Positions 29,879 through 36,501 of a stretch of 36,501 nt of DNA are shown in pieces. Where the stretch lies: assembly GCF_003633895.1 (NCBI RefSeq), contig NZ_RBID01000017.1, positions 1 through 36,501 on the forward strand, given 5' to 3'. The stretch comes from Vogesella indigofera. Lineage in GTDB: Bacteria; Pseudomonadota; Gammaproteobacteria; Burkholderiales; Chromobacteriaceae. A program made the position numbers and the translations under genes. Below the pieces are notes generated by a model, which saw only the letters and a list, made by a program, of their open reading frames with translations, did not search any database and was not told the origin of the DNA. The stretch's first letter is position 1, and the number at the start of each line of letters is the position of its first letter.

Positions 29879-32737
29879 ATGAACCGGGACAATAGCGTAG
29901 CGTTTGCGGAGCAGGATATTTCACGCGAGGTATTGCTGGAAAAATACGCCAAGAACGGCGAACAGTCGGTCAGCGAAGTGCGCCAGCGCGTGGCGCAGGC
30001 ACTGGCCGAGCAGGAGCAGGATCCGCAACGTTTCGCCCCGCTGTTTTTCGAGGCGCTGGACAACGGTTTCATCCCCGGCGGCCGCATCAATTCCGCCGCC
30101 GGCACCGATCTCAAGGCCACGCTGATCAACTGCTTCGTGCAGCCGGTCGGCGACGCGGTGTCCGTCAGCGAGCACGGCAAGGTCGGCATCTACGAGGCGC
30201 TGCTGCAGTCGGCGGAAACCATGCGCCGTGGCGGCGGGGTCGGCTACAACTTCAGCCGCATCCGCCCCAAGGGTGCGCGGGTGAAGGGCACCAACAGCCG
30301 CGCCTCCGGCCCGGTGTCGTATATGCGCGTGTTCGACCGCAGCTGCGAGACGGTGGAATCCGCCGGCGCGCGCCGCGGCGCGCAGATGGGGGTGCTGGAT
30401 GTCAGCCACCCGGACATCGAGGCCTTCATCCACGCCAAGGACGGCGGTGACCTCGCCAACTTCAATATGTCGGTGGGGGTGTCCGATGCCTTCATGCAGG
30501 CGGTGGAGGCCGACGGCGACTGGCAACTGACCCACGCGGTGGCGCCGGCGTCGGATGCCTTCCCCGACAGCTTCCAGCGCGAGGACGGGCTGTGGGTGTA
30601 CCGCAGCGTGCGCGCCCGCGACTTGTGGCAGCAGATCATGGCCTCGACCTACGACCACGCCGAGCCGGGCGTGCTGTTCATGTCCAAGATCAACGCCGAC
30701 AACAACCTGTCCTACTGCGAGGTGATCGAGTCCACCAACCCGTGCGGCGAGCAGCCGCTGCCGGACTACGGCTGCTGCGACCTGGGCTCCATCAACCTGT
30801 GCAAGTTCGTGCGCCAGCCGTTCGGCGACGCGCCGGTCTTCGATTTCAAGGCCTTCGAGAAGGTGGTGCGCACCTCGATCCGCATGCTGGACAACGTGCT
30901 CGACCTCACCGTGTGGCCGCTGGTGGAACAACAGCGCGAGGCGCAGAACAAGCGCCGCGTCGGGCTGGGCTTCACCGGGCTGGGCGACGCGCTGATCATG
31001 CTCAAGGTACGCTACGACAGCGAGGAAGGCCGCAGGTTGGCCGCCAGCATTTCCGAGCACATGCGCGACGCCGCCTACGACGCGTCGGTGGATCTGGCCA
31101 TCGAGAAGGGCGCCTTCCCGCTGTTCGACGCCGACAAGTACCTGGCGGCGCCGCACTGCGCCAGCCGCCTGCCGGACAAGCTCAAGGCGCGCATCAAGAA
31201 GCACGGCATCCGCAACTCGCACCTGCTGTCCATCGCACCGACCGGTACCATCTCGCTGGCGTTTGCCGACAATGCCTCCAACGGCATCGAGCCGCCGTTT
31301 TCCTGGTACTACACCCGCAAGAAGCGCATGGCCGACGGCACGCAGCAGGAATACCTGGTCGAGGACCATGCCTACCGTGTGTACCGCATGCAGGGCGGCG
31401 ACACCAACGCGCTGCCGGAGTATTTCGTCAGCGCGCTGCAGATGAGCGCGCTTGATCACATGCGCATGGTGGCGGCGGTGGCGCCGTACATCGACACCGC
31501 CATCTCCAAGACCGTCAACGTGCCGGGCGACTACCCGTTTGCCGACTTCGAAAGCCTGTACCTGGAAGCGTGGCGCGCCGGGCTGAAGGGCATCACCACC
31601 TACCGCCCCAACAGCGTGCTCGGTTCGGTGCTGTCGATCGAGCCGACACCGGCCGCCGCCAGTCAGCAGCTGCCGCAGGATCTGGGCAACCAGAACGACC
31701 CTGACCGTCGCATCACCCTCAACACCGCGCCCAGCCCGGCGCTGGCCAGCCTGAAATGGCCGAACCGGCCGCGGCTGAAGCACGGCAACCCGTCGTGGAC
31801 CTTCATGGTGGAGGGCGAGGAGGGCGATTTCGCGGTGATGGTCGGTCATATCGATGGCGAGGCACCGCTGCCGTTCGAGTGCTGGGTCAACGGCGACGTG
31901 CCGCGCGGCCTCGGCGCCATCGCCAAGACGCTGTCGATGGACATGCGCTGCCGTGACCGCGCCTGGCTGGGCGCCAAGCTGGATGCGCTGGCCGCCACCC
32001 GTGGCGACCGCCACTACCGTGCCGAGCTGGGCGACGCGCCGGTGCAGAGCAGCGCCGCCGCCGCCGCGCTGGCACGCGTGGTGCGCCACCGCATCGAACA
32101 GCTGGGCGCGCTGACGCTGGCCGCCGACGCCGCCACCCCGGTGATGGACGCGCTGTTCGCACGCAAGGAGCCGAAATCCGGCACCGACGGCACCATCAGC
32201 TGGTCGGTGGATGTCAGTAACCCGCAGACCGGCGACGATTTCGTGCTGTTCGTGAAGGAGCTGGTGTTGCCCACCGGCCAGCGCCGGCCGTACTCGATGT
32301 GGCTGGCCGGCCACTATCCGCGCGAACTGGACGGGCTGTGCAAGATGCTGAGCCTCGACATGCGGGTGATCGATCCGGCGTGGATCGGCATGAAGCTGCG
32401 CAAGCTGCTGAGCTACGCCGAGCCGCAGGCCGATTTCTTCGCCCGCGTGCCGGCCAGCGACAAGTCGCAGAGCTGGCCGTCGACCGAGGCCTATCTGGCA
32501 CGGCTGATCATCCATCGCTACGCGATGCTGGGCATCCTCAGCGAGGACGGCGTGCCGGTGGAAGACATGGGGGTGATGGTGCCGGAGCAGGGCGACCTGT
32601 TCGAAAGCGCGGTGGTCAACGTGGCCGCGGCACCGATGGCCGGCAAGGCCTGCCCGGAGTGCGGCAACCGCGCGCTGATCAAGAAGGACGGCTGCGAATT
32701 CTGCACCGCCTGCGGCCATGTCGGCGCCTGCGGCTGA
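29879..32737 (+). CDS. nrdJ: Adenosylcobalamin-dependent (class II) ribonucleotide reductase
   Basis: The 952-residue enzyme reduces ribonucleotides to deoxyribonucleotides with vitamin B12, with or without oxygen. Visible blocks: L-I-N-C-F-V-Q-P (first redox Cys), [35 protein letters not shown] (catalytic Cys) and [10 protein letters not shown]. Residues ~640-709 and ~771-848 are two related segments (T-L-S-M-D-M-R and M-L-S-L-D-M-R cores), and the C-terminus is a zinc finger C-P-E-C...[17 protein letters not shown] precedes the ATG. No ATP cone is obvious. Two NrdR-box-like sites lie upstream. Confidence 0.96.
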   Translation: MNRDNSVAFAEQDISREVLLEKYAKNGEQSVSEVRQRVAQALAEQEQDPQRFAPLFFEALDNGFIPGGRINSAAGTDLKATLINCFVQPVGDAVSVSEHGKVGIYEALLQSAETMRRGGGVGYNFSRIRPKGARVKGTNSRASGPVSYMRVFDRSCETVESAGARRGAQMGVLDVSHPDIEAFIHAKDGGDLANFNMSVGVSDAFMQAVEADGDWQLTHAVAPASDAFPDSFQREDGLWVYRSVRARDLWQQIMASTYDHAEPGVLFMSKINADNNLSYCEVIESTNPCGEQPLPDYGCCDLGSINLCKFVRQPFGDAPVFDFKAFEKVVRTSIRMLDNVLDLTVWPLVEQQREAQNKRRVGLGFTGLGDALIMLKVRYDSEEGRRLAASISEHMRDAAYDASVDLAIEKGAFPLFDADKYLAAPHCASRLPDKLKARIKKHGIRNSHLLSIAPTGTISLAFADNASNGIEPPFSWYYTRKKRMADGTQQEYLVEDHAYRVYRMQGGDTNALPEYFVSALQMSALDHMRMVAAVAPYIDTAISKTVNVPGDYPFADFESLYLEAWRAGLKGITTYRPNSVLGSVLSIEPTPAAASQQLPQDLGNQNDPDRRITLNTAPSPALASLKWPNRPRLKHGNPSWTFMVEGEEGDFAVMVGHIDGEAPLPFECWVNGDVPRGLGAIAKTLSMDMRCRDRAWLGAKLDALAATRGDRHYRAELGDAPVQSSAAAAALARVVRHRIEQLGALTLAADAATPVMDALFARKEPKSGTDGTISWSVDVSNPQTGDDFVLFVKELVLPTGQRRPYSMWLAGHYPRELDGLCKMLSLDMRVIDPAWIGMKLRKLLSYAEPQADFFARVPASDKSQSWPSTEAYLARLIIHRYAMLGILSEDGVPVEDMGVMVPEQGDLFESAVVNVAAAPMAGKACPECGNRALIKKDGCEFCTACGHVGACG

Positions 32738-32788
32738 GCGTGCCGGCCGCGGCCAACACGCCGTCCCTAGGGTCTATGGCCGCTAGTT

Positions 32789-32829
32789 AAACAACACCGC
32801 CCCCGACGATGTCGGGGGCGGTGTTGTTT
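32789..32829. terminator. Strong bidirectional terminator after nrdJ
   Basis: A perfect 19-base stem (32789-32807 with 32811-32829, loop GAT) has AAA and TTTT at its ends. It lies between nrdJ and the convergent small lipoprotein gene. Confidence 0.92.
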
Positions 32830-32891
32830 TGTGGCTTGCGGCGCGGCTCAGGGCTGTGCTGCCGCTCGTTACCGGTGCCATGATGCTGGCG

Positions 32892-32905
32892 TTGCGGCCA
32901 ACCTT
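32892..32905 (+). repeat. Near copy of dispersed 15-mer at the end of the lipoprotein gene
   Basis: TTGCGGCCAACCTT matches 14 bases; the 15th is T. It ends at the stop codon region of the minus-strand lipoprotein gene and is unpaired. Confidence 0.75.
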
Positions 32906-33096
32906 TAGCAACGGCCTTTCTTCGCTTGCCCCGGCGGGCAGAAGCCGCCACCGCGATGGTAGTGATCATCGTAGACAGGCTCGACCACCACCGCCGGCTC
33001 CAGCACGATGGGGGAGCGCAGCTTGACGCGCGCGGGCTGTACCACACAGGCCGACAGGCTGCTGGCGGCGATCAGGGCAAACAGGATGGTTTTCAT
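32905..33096 (-). CDS. Small lipoprotein (63 aa)
   Basis: A signal peptide M-K-T-I-L-F-A-L-I-A-A-S-S with lipobox L-S-A-C (Cys17) predicts an outer- or inner-membrane lipoprotein with a mature part of 47 residues: V-V-Q-P-A-R-V-K-L, an E-P-A-V-V-V-E-P-V segment, Y-D-D-H-Y-H, and a C-terminal G-G-F-C-P-P-G-Q-A-K-K-G-R-C with two Cys. I know no specific function. ATG 33096 is the start at the signal peptide; longer frames upstream are not homologous. It lies beside a second small lipoprotein gene with the same orientation. Confidence 0.78.
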   Translation of the reverse strand: MKTILFALIAASSLSACVVQPARVKLRSPIVLEPAVVVEPVYDDHYHRGGGFCPPGQAKKGRC

Positions 33097-33226
33097 GTTG
33101 GTTCTCGCTATGTCAGTGACGGGCCGCCATGCGTGGCGACACCGGGAATCGGTTGCGGACAGGGCCGGCATCTGCCGGCCCTGCTGTCCTGAGTGTTGCG
33201 CGCCATGACGGGCATGGCGCACTGGT

Positions 33227-33400
33227 TTAGCGACGCCGGCTACCGCGGCGATCACCGTCGCGCCAGTCGCCGCCACGCCAGTCGTCACCGCGATAGTAGC
33301 GGTCATGGCCGTAGTAATCATCGTGGCGATAGGGGTACAGCGGCCGTACAACACAGCCGCTCAGCACGCTGGCCAGCAGTATGAGCATCAGCAGTTTCAT
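33227..33400 (-). CDS. Small lipoprotein (57 aa) with Tyr/Asp/Arg-rich tail
   Basis: M-K-L-L-M-L-I-L-L-A-S with lipobox V-L-S-G-C (Cys15) is a clear lipoprotein signal. The mature part is rich in Y, H, D, R, G and W in short degenerate repeats (Y-R-G-D-D-W-R-G-G-D-W-R-D-G-D-R-R). GGAGGAGACATC before ATG 33400 is an excellent ribosome site. Similar short lipoproteins are common and mostly uncharacterised. A 130-base gap separates it from the neighbouring lipoprotein gene. Confidence 0.78.
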   Translation of the reverse strand: MKLLMLILLASVLSGCVVRPLYPYRHDDYYGHDRYYRGDDWRGGDWRDGDRRGSRRR

Positions 33401-33439
33401 GATGTCTCCTCCAGGAGAGCTGTCGCGGCACCGTCGCAA

Positions 33440-33689
33440 AGCGTTCCGGTAGCATCGGCAGTCAATCTTGTTTCAGCATAATCGAAGCCATTGCCGCCAG
33501 ATAGCCGGCATTTGCTAACAAATATTAATTGTGTACAGCTTGTGTGACACCGCGGTCGCTTGCGGCGGCACGGCTTGGCGTTGCCGCGGCGCGCGGACCG
33601 CCCGCTAACGCTTTGTGGTGGAGGCGCTGCCGTTTTGGCATAAGCTGAAACAGGCACGCCATGTGGCGTGACAGCGAACGGGGGCGACG
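33440..33689. other. Intergenic region with AT-rich patch between the lipoprotein and regulator genes
   Basis: Divergent gap that should carry promoters for the minus-strand lipoprotein and the plus-strand regulator. A short AT-rich stretch (about 33510-33535, with AACAAATATTAATTG) stands out in otherwise G+C-rich DNA and may bind a regulator or nucleoid protein. No gene seen. Confidence 0.4.
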
Positions 33690-34400
33690 ATGGCGATGCA
33701 GACGCAACACGGCCTGACGGCCGACGATACCGCGTGCCCGCTGCGGGTGTTCGTGATCAGCGATTTCCCGCTGCTGCTGGCGGGGCTGACGGCGCTGCTG
33801 ACCACCCAGGCGCCGCGGCTGGCGCTGGCCGGCAGCGCTGCGGTGACACCGTCGCCGCTGACGGCACTGACGGCCGCCGAGGCCGACATCGTGCTGCTGG
33901 ATCTGGATGGCGACGCCGAGACTAGCCTGGCGCTGATCCGGGCCTTGGCCACGCGCGGCGACAAGGTGCTGTTGCTGACACGGCAGCAGGAACGGGCGCG
34001 GCAGGACCGCGCCATCATGCTTGGCGCCCGCGGCCTGCTGACGCGGGACACCGACGCGGCGCAGCTGCTCACCGCCATCGAGAAGGTCCATCACGGCCAG
34101 CTGTGGCTGGATCGCGACGCCACCGGGCGCATCTTCGACGCGCTGTCGCGGCACGGTGCCATGCCGGCGCCGGACGCCGCCCCCGCCATGCCCCCGCCAC
34201 TGAGCGAGCAGGAACAGAAGATCGTCGCCATCCTGATGGCCAACAGCGGCGAGCCGGCCAAGCTGATCGCCGGCAAGCTGCACATCAGCGAGAGCACGCT
34301 GCGTAACCATCTGACGGTGATTTACAAGAAGTTCGGGGTGAGCAATCGCCACGGCCTGCTCGGCTACGTGTTGCAGCACGGCCTGCTGCTGCCCGCCTGA
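33690..34400 (+). CDS. LuxR/NarL-type response regulator with degenerate receiver
   Basis: The 236-residue protein has a receiver-like domain (about 17-135) and a C-terminal LuxR helix-turn-helix (about 165-236: L-S-E-Q-E-Q-K-I-V-A-I-L, K-L-I-A-G-K-L-H-I-S-E-S-T-L-R-N-H-L-T-V-I-Y-K-K-F-G-V). In the receiver, the usual acidic pair is reduced to one Asp (V-I-S-D-F), the phospho-acceptor Asp is still present (I-V-L-L-D-L-D-G), but the conserved Lys appears as Arg (L-L-T-R-D). It may therefore work without normal phosphorylation. The next gene encodes a giant VCBS-repeat protein, a plausible target, but that is inference. No kinase gene is adjacent. Confidence 0.85.
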   Translation: MAMQTQHGLTADDTACPLRVFVISDFPLLLAGLTALLTTQAPRLALAGSAAVTPSPLTALTAAEADIVLLDLDGDAETSLALIRALATRGDKVLLLTRQQERARQDRAIMLGARGLLTRDTDAAQLLTAIEKVHHGQLWLDRDATGRIFDALSRHGAMPAPDAAPAMPPPLSEQEQKIVAILMANSGEPAKLIAGKLHISESTLRNHLTVIYKKFGVSNRHGLLGYVLQHGLLLPA

Positions 34401-34703
34401 GCCGGTATGGCAAGGTTACGGGAGCTGTCTCTGGGCTATGCCGGAGCTTGCTCCTGCCAATAACGGGATGTTTCTCCCGTAGATTAAAAAGTTCCGCTTA
34501 CTACACTTCCTATGTCATGACCGGTGTCGGGGCGTCAGCACCATGCCGCCAGCCTGATGCGCCACACGCATCCCGCCCGTGCCGGGCAAGGTTGGCCGCA
34601 AGCCAGCCGCCGCCGCTCATGTCACCGATTCCGCCGTTCTTGCCAGCACGCGCAAGCGGCGCGCTCGTCATCCGGCCGGCGCAGATCATTCAGGGAGCAC
34701 ATC
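34401..34703. other. Intergenic region upstream of the VCBS-repeat gene
   Basis: A 303-base gap. It holds an imperfect hairpin (CGGGA...TCCCG, 34463-34478), an AT-rich stretch GATTAAAAAGTT (34483-34494) that could belong to a promoter, and one exact 15-mer copy. The leader between it and the gene is long. No small gene is supported. Confidence 0.45.
34587..34601 (-). repeat. Exact copy of dispersed 15-mer upstream of the VCBS gene
   Basis: CAAGGTTGGCCGCAA on the plus strand, an unpaired reverse-orientation copy, 102 bases before the gene start. Confidence 0.9.
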
Positions 34704-36501
34704 ATGGCCATCAGCAGCGTTTCCTACACCAAGACACCGCAAGCCGGCGACGACTCCTACTGGTACACCGAGGATGAACTGCTGGCGGCCAGTAATTACA
34801 ACAGCAGCAGCAACGTGCTGACCCTGAACGTGATGAGCAATGATCTGGGCGGCAATGCCAAGAAGCTGTACTCCATCGATGATGGCAGCGGTGCACTGAG
34901 CGACCTGCTGACGAGCAATGTCACCACCGGCTGGGAAACCACGCTGGGCGGCAACCAGATCCGCATCAACGCCGGCAAGATCGAGTTCAAGTTCGCGACC
35001 GGGCTGGACTCCCTCGCCGTCGGCGACACCCGGCACGATTCCTTTGTCTACGCCATCCAGCTGGGCAACGGCACCATCAGCTACGCCACCGTCACCGTCG
35101 ATGTGATGGGCAGCAATGACGGCCCGCGCGTCAGCGCCGCCGTCACCGCTGGCGGCAACGAAGGGGGCGCCGACTTCGAGGTCGACCTGCTGCAGGGCGC
35201 CAGCGACATCGATACTGGCGAAACCGCCACCCTGCAGGCCAGCGGGCTGAGCTTCAGCGTCAACGGCGGCCTGAGTTCGAGCACGCTGCCGGCCGGCTTG
35301 ACGCTGGCCGGCAACAAACTGCTGGTCGATGCCGACGGTAGCGCGTTTGACCACCTGGCCGCCGGAGCCAGCGAAGTCATCACCGTCAGCTATTTCGTGG
35401 AGGACGTTCACGGTGCCAAAGTGGCGCAGACCGCGACCATCACCATCACCGGCACCAACGATGCGCCGCTGGCGGTGGCCGATACCGCCGCCGGCACCGA
35501 GAACCAGCTACTTAACATCGACGTGCTGGCCAACGACACCGACGTCGATGACGGCCACGTGTTGAGTCTGGTCAGCGCCAGCGCACCGGCCGGCATGGGC
35601 ACAGCCAGCGTGGTGGACGGCAAGGTGGTGTTCAACCCGGGTACCGACTTCGACCATCTGGCCAAGGACGCGGTGGTACACGTCACCCTCAGCTACACCA
35701 TGACCGACCAGTTCGGTGCCGAGTCGGGCAGCACGGTGGACGTCACCGTCACCGGCACCAACGACGGGCCAGTGGCGGTGGCCGACAGCGCTGCCGGCAC
35801 CGAAAACCAGCTGCTCAACATCGACGTGCTGGCCAACGACACCGACGTCGACGACGGCCACGTGTTGAGTCTGGTCAGCGCCAGCGCACCGGCTGGCATG
35901 GGCACAGCCAGCGTGGTCGGTGGCCAGCTGCAATTCGATCCGGGGACCGACTTCGACCACCTGGCCAAGGACGCGGTGGTACACGTCACCCTCAGCTACA
36001 CCATGACCGACCAGTTCGGTGCCGAGTCGAGCAGCACGGTGGACGTCACCGTCACCGGCACCAACGACGGGCCAGTGGCGGTGGCCGACAGCGCTGCCGG
36101 CACCGAAAACCAGCTGCTCAACATCGACGTGCTGGCCAACGACACCGACGTCGATGACGGCCACGTGTTGAGTCTGGTCAGCGCCAGCGCACCGGCCGGC
36201 ATGGGCACAGCCAGCGTGGTGGACGGCAAGGTGGTGTTCAACCCGGGTAGCGACTTCGACCATCTGGCCAAGGACGCGGTGGTACACGTCACCCTCAGCT
36301 ACACCATGACCGACCAGTTCGGTGCCGAGTCGGGCAGCACGGTGGACGTCACCGTCACCGGCACCAACGACGGGCCGCTGGCGGTGGCCGACACCGCCGC
36401 CGGCACCGAAAACCAGCTACTCAACATCGACGTGCTGACCAACGACACCGACGTCGACGACGGCCACGTGTTGAGTCTGGTCAGCGCCAGCGCACCGGCT
36501 G
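34704..36501 (+). CDS. Giant VCBS-repeat surface/secreted protein, N-terminal part (runs off window)
   Basis: The frame is open from ATG 34704 (preceded by GGGAG) to the window end, 599 codons. There is no signal peptide, as in type I-secreted adhesins. After a unique N-terminus (~1-145) and one diverged VCBS-type domain (~148-249), three 101-residue repeats begin at residues 250, 351 and 452 and a fourth is cut by the window. Each opens G-T-N-D-x-P-x-A-V-A-D and contains N-D-T-D-V-D-D-G-H and S-Y-T-M-T-D-Q-F-G-A. Such proteins usually end in an RTX-like secretion signal and act in adhesion or biofilm. The secretion route and function are inferred; the C-terminus is not visible. Confidence 0.9.
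   Translation, partial: MAISSVSYTKTPQAGDDSYWYTEDELLAASNYNSSSNVLTLNVMSNDLGGNAKKLYSIDDGSGALSDLLTSNVTTGWETTLGGNQIRINAGKIEFKFATGLDSLAVGDTRHDSFVYAIQLGNGTISYATVTVDVMGSNDGPRVSAAVTAGGNEGGADFEVDLLQGASDIDTGETATLQASGLSFSVNGGLSSSTLPAGLTLAGNKLLVDADGSAFDHLAAGASEVITVSYFVEDVHGAKVAQTATITITGTNDAPLAVADTAAGTENQLLNIDVLANDTDVDDGHVLSLVSASAPAGMGTASVVDGKVVFNPGTDFDHLAKDAVVHVTLSYTMTDQFGAESGSTVDVTVTGTNDGPVAVADSAAGTENQLLNIDVLANDTDVDDGHVLSLVSASAPAGMGTASVVGGQLQFDPGTDFDHLAKDAVVHVTLSYTMTDQFGAESSSTVDVTVTGTNDGPVAVADSAAGTENQLLNIDVLANDTDVDDGHVLSLVSASAPAGMGTASVVDGKVVFNPGSDFDHLAKDAVVHVTLSYTMTDQFGAESGSTVDVTVTGTNDGPLAVADTAAGTENQLLNIDVLTNDTDVDDGHVLSLVSASAPA
35451..36501 (+). repeat. 303-base tandem repeats coding for VCBS domains
   Basis: Units start at 35451, 35754, 36057 and 36360, each exactly 303 bases apart. 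Bases 35515-35750 and 36121-36356 differ at one position (35644 C versus 36250 G). The head of unit 2 (35754-35851) equals the head of unit 3 (36057-36154). Such long identity reflects recent duplication or gene conversion and makes the locus prone to misassembly. Confidence 0.95.

Noticed and set aside
29921-32719. A 932-codon minus-strand frame opposite nrdJ
   Set aside because: Antisense shadow of a fully conserved reductase; no domain, no start signals.
35451-36501. CRISPR-like array from the regular repeats
   Set aside because: The period is 303 bases, in frame, and codes for VCBS domains; there are no short repeats with unique spacers anywhere in the window.

Overview
The window looks like part of a high-GC betaproteobacterial chromosome, most likely order Neisseriales (Chromobacteriaceae such as Vogesella, Chromobacterium or relatives). 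This is inferred from an Arg32-type elongation factor P next to its rhamnosyltransferase EarP, a flagellar chemotaxis cluster with both CheV and CheZ, a vitamin B12-dependent ribonucleotide reductase, and the order gloB / methyltransferase / rnhA / dnaQ / ispD / ispF / rpiA / phoU / ppx. No species call is possible from the sequence alone.

Layout. 1-134: end of a 5S rRNA gene and its terminator. 185-1298: two broken IS3-family elements back to back. 1353-3639 (minus): a histidine kinase, a STAS-domain protein and dcd. 3836-10092 (plus): cheV-cheV-cheY-cheZ-cheA and a degenerate EAL-HDOD gene, the signal core of a motility cluster without cheW, cheR, cheB or receptors in view. 10125-13025 (plus): tsaB-rimI-uracil-DNA glycosylase-rdgC (tRNA modification and DNA maintenance). 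13138-16034 (minus): mltD and gloB. 16033-22264 (plus): methyltransferase, rnhA, dnaQ, ispD, ispF, rpiA, phoU, ppx, tightly packed with several overlapping stop/start codons. 22337-22528: a small zinc-ribbon protein. 22593-26146 (minus): efp, earP, a glutamine-synthetase-like gene and a possible small ORF. 26359-29676 (plus): a very large AsmA/DUF748 protein. 29879-32737 (plus): nrdJ behind two NrdR-box-like sites. 32905-33400 (minus): two tiny lipoproteins. 33690-34400 (plus): a LuxR-type regulator with a degraded receiver. 34704-end (plus): start of a giant VCBS-repeat surface or secreted protein that leaves the window.

The strongest unexplained signal is a dispersed 15-mer, TTGCGGCCAACCTTG. 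It occurs eight times exactly and at least six more times with one to three changes, on both strands, inside unrelated genes and between genes. In two places it forms close inverted pairs, and a fused palindromic variant occurs at a third; all three lie downstream of a gene end. This is the distribution seen for DNA uptake sequences of Neisseria and Pasteurellaceae, but the word is unlike the DUS dialects I know. A second item is a ~155-base palindromic MITE-like element wedged between the glutamine-synthetase-like gene and its inverted 15-mer pair. A third is the mosaic of near-identical 303-base repeats in the terminal VCBS gene.
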